Of a stretch of 64,000 nucleotides of DNA, positions 63,630 to 64,000 are shown piece after piece. A program made the translations under genes and the position numbers. The stretch is from Nostoc sp. FACHB-892. GTDB taxonomy: Bacteria > Cyanobacteriota > Cyanobacteriia > Cyanobacteriales > Nostocaceae. The DNA lies in assembly GCF_014698795.1 (NCBI RefSeq), contig NZ_JACJTR010000006.1, positions 186,001-250,000 on the forward strand, given 5' to 3'. Positions within the stretch are counted from its first letter, which is position 1. Every line of letters begins with the position of its first letter. The notes under the pieces are model-generated. The model worked only from the letters and a program-made list of their open reading frames with translations. It searched no databases and was not told the origin of the DNA.

Positions 63630-64000
63630 ATGAAAAAAACAAGTGTAAAGCTAATTGCTGCTGTTGTGCTTTTGTCAACACTTGGAAGTCCGGCACAAGC
63701 GCAATTCAATCTTAACGAATCTTGGACGCAAAATCCCTATTTTGGAAGCCGGGGAACATTCTTTGCCGATGTGACAGGCGATGGCAGAGCTGATGCCATT
63801 GTGGTTAACAATGACAAAGTAACTGTCCGACGCTCCAATGGTTCTAGTTTTACTGATAACGAATCTTGGACGCAGAATCCCTATTTCGGAAGCCGGGGAA
63901 CATTTTTTGCTGATGTTACAGGCGATGGTAGAGCTGATGCCATTGTGGTTAACAATGACAAAGTAACTGTCCGACGCTCCAACGGTTCTAGTTTTACTGA
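63630..64000 (+). CDS. Exported FG-GAP/VCBS-repeat protein (3' end beyond window)
   Basis: 123 codons are visible from the ATG at 63630. A signal peptide ends near AQA-QF. Two tandem 48-residue units follow, each with NESWTQNPYFGSRGTFFADV, then TGDGRADAIVVNND and VTVRRSNGSSFTD. The DxTGDGRAD motif is the calcium-binding loop of FG-GAP/VCBS beta-propeller repeats. The repeats are nearly identical in DNA as 144-bp units. Such proteins are secreted and may bind glycans or surfaces. The full length is unknown. Confidence 0.85.
   Translation, partial: MKKTSVKLIAAVVLLSTLGSPAQAQFNLNESWTQNPYFGSRGTFFADVTGDGRADAIVVNNDKVTVRRSNGSSFTDNESWTQNPYFGSRGTFFADVTGDGRADAIVVNNDKVTVRRSNGSSFT

Overview
The window is a chromosomal segment of a filamentous, hormogonium-forming cyanobacterium of the Nostoc type. 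Several independent signs agree: GCGATCGC (HIP1) octamers are frequent (for example 4641-4648 and 5495-5502), the circadian kinase gene sasA is present, a complete hmp motility/chemotaxis locus is present, and cyanobacterial marker genes occur (CRR7-like, psb32, DUF2854, DUF2839 and KGK-domain proteins). The RNase P RNA gene carries the short heptamer-repeat insertion known from heterocyst-forming species. The DNA is littered with heptamer repeats and palindromes, as in Nostoc genomes.

Layout. 1-4000: a GDSL esterase cut by the window edge, an SLH-domain lipoprotein, and a decayed stretch with gene and IS remnants. 4000-20000: mostly housekeeping and signalling (sasA, a REC-GGDEF protein, crr7, a lone response regulator, ppk, a histidine kinase, a sigma-like factor next to a TPR protein, lysS with a KTSC tail). 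19350-30000: an accessory zone with a frameshifted Uma2 gene, an M48 peptidase, a DinG-like helicase with degenerate ATPase motifs, prolyl oligopeptidase, a DUF3754 membrane protein flanked by two Uma2 fragments, and an intact Uma2 gene. 29600-33500: a 21-bp hairpin repeat array beside a CHAT-protease/STAND-NTPase/TPR gene, a candidate NLR-like defence or cell-death protein. 33700-35600: tilS followed by a HigBA toxin-antitoxin module lying between two 76-bp copies of the tilS 3' end; the toxin has a nonsense codon. 35678-49159: the hmp locus, hmpF divergent from hmpABCDE, ending in a 1986-residue CheA whose linker contains five tandem 180-bp repeats. 49700-64000: psb32, a FemAB-like protein, a RibD-C reductase, a Cache histidine kinase, a Gfo/Idh oxidoreductase, rnc, rnpB, corA, groEL2 with a CIRCE operator, a WecA-like transferase, and the start of an FG-GAP repeat protein.

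How genes work together. HmpA-E form a chemosensory pathway (PatA-like regulator, CheY, CheW, MCP, CheA) that with the filament-forming HmpF controls type IV pilus motility of hormogonia. The most unusual regions are the CHAT-STAND-TPR gene with its adjacent hairpin array, and the mosaic of Uma2 and tilS duplications that mark insertion events. All functional statements rest on reading motifs and recalling families; no database search was run.
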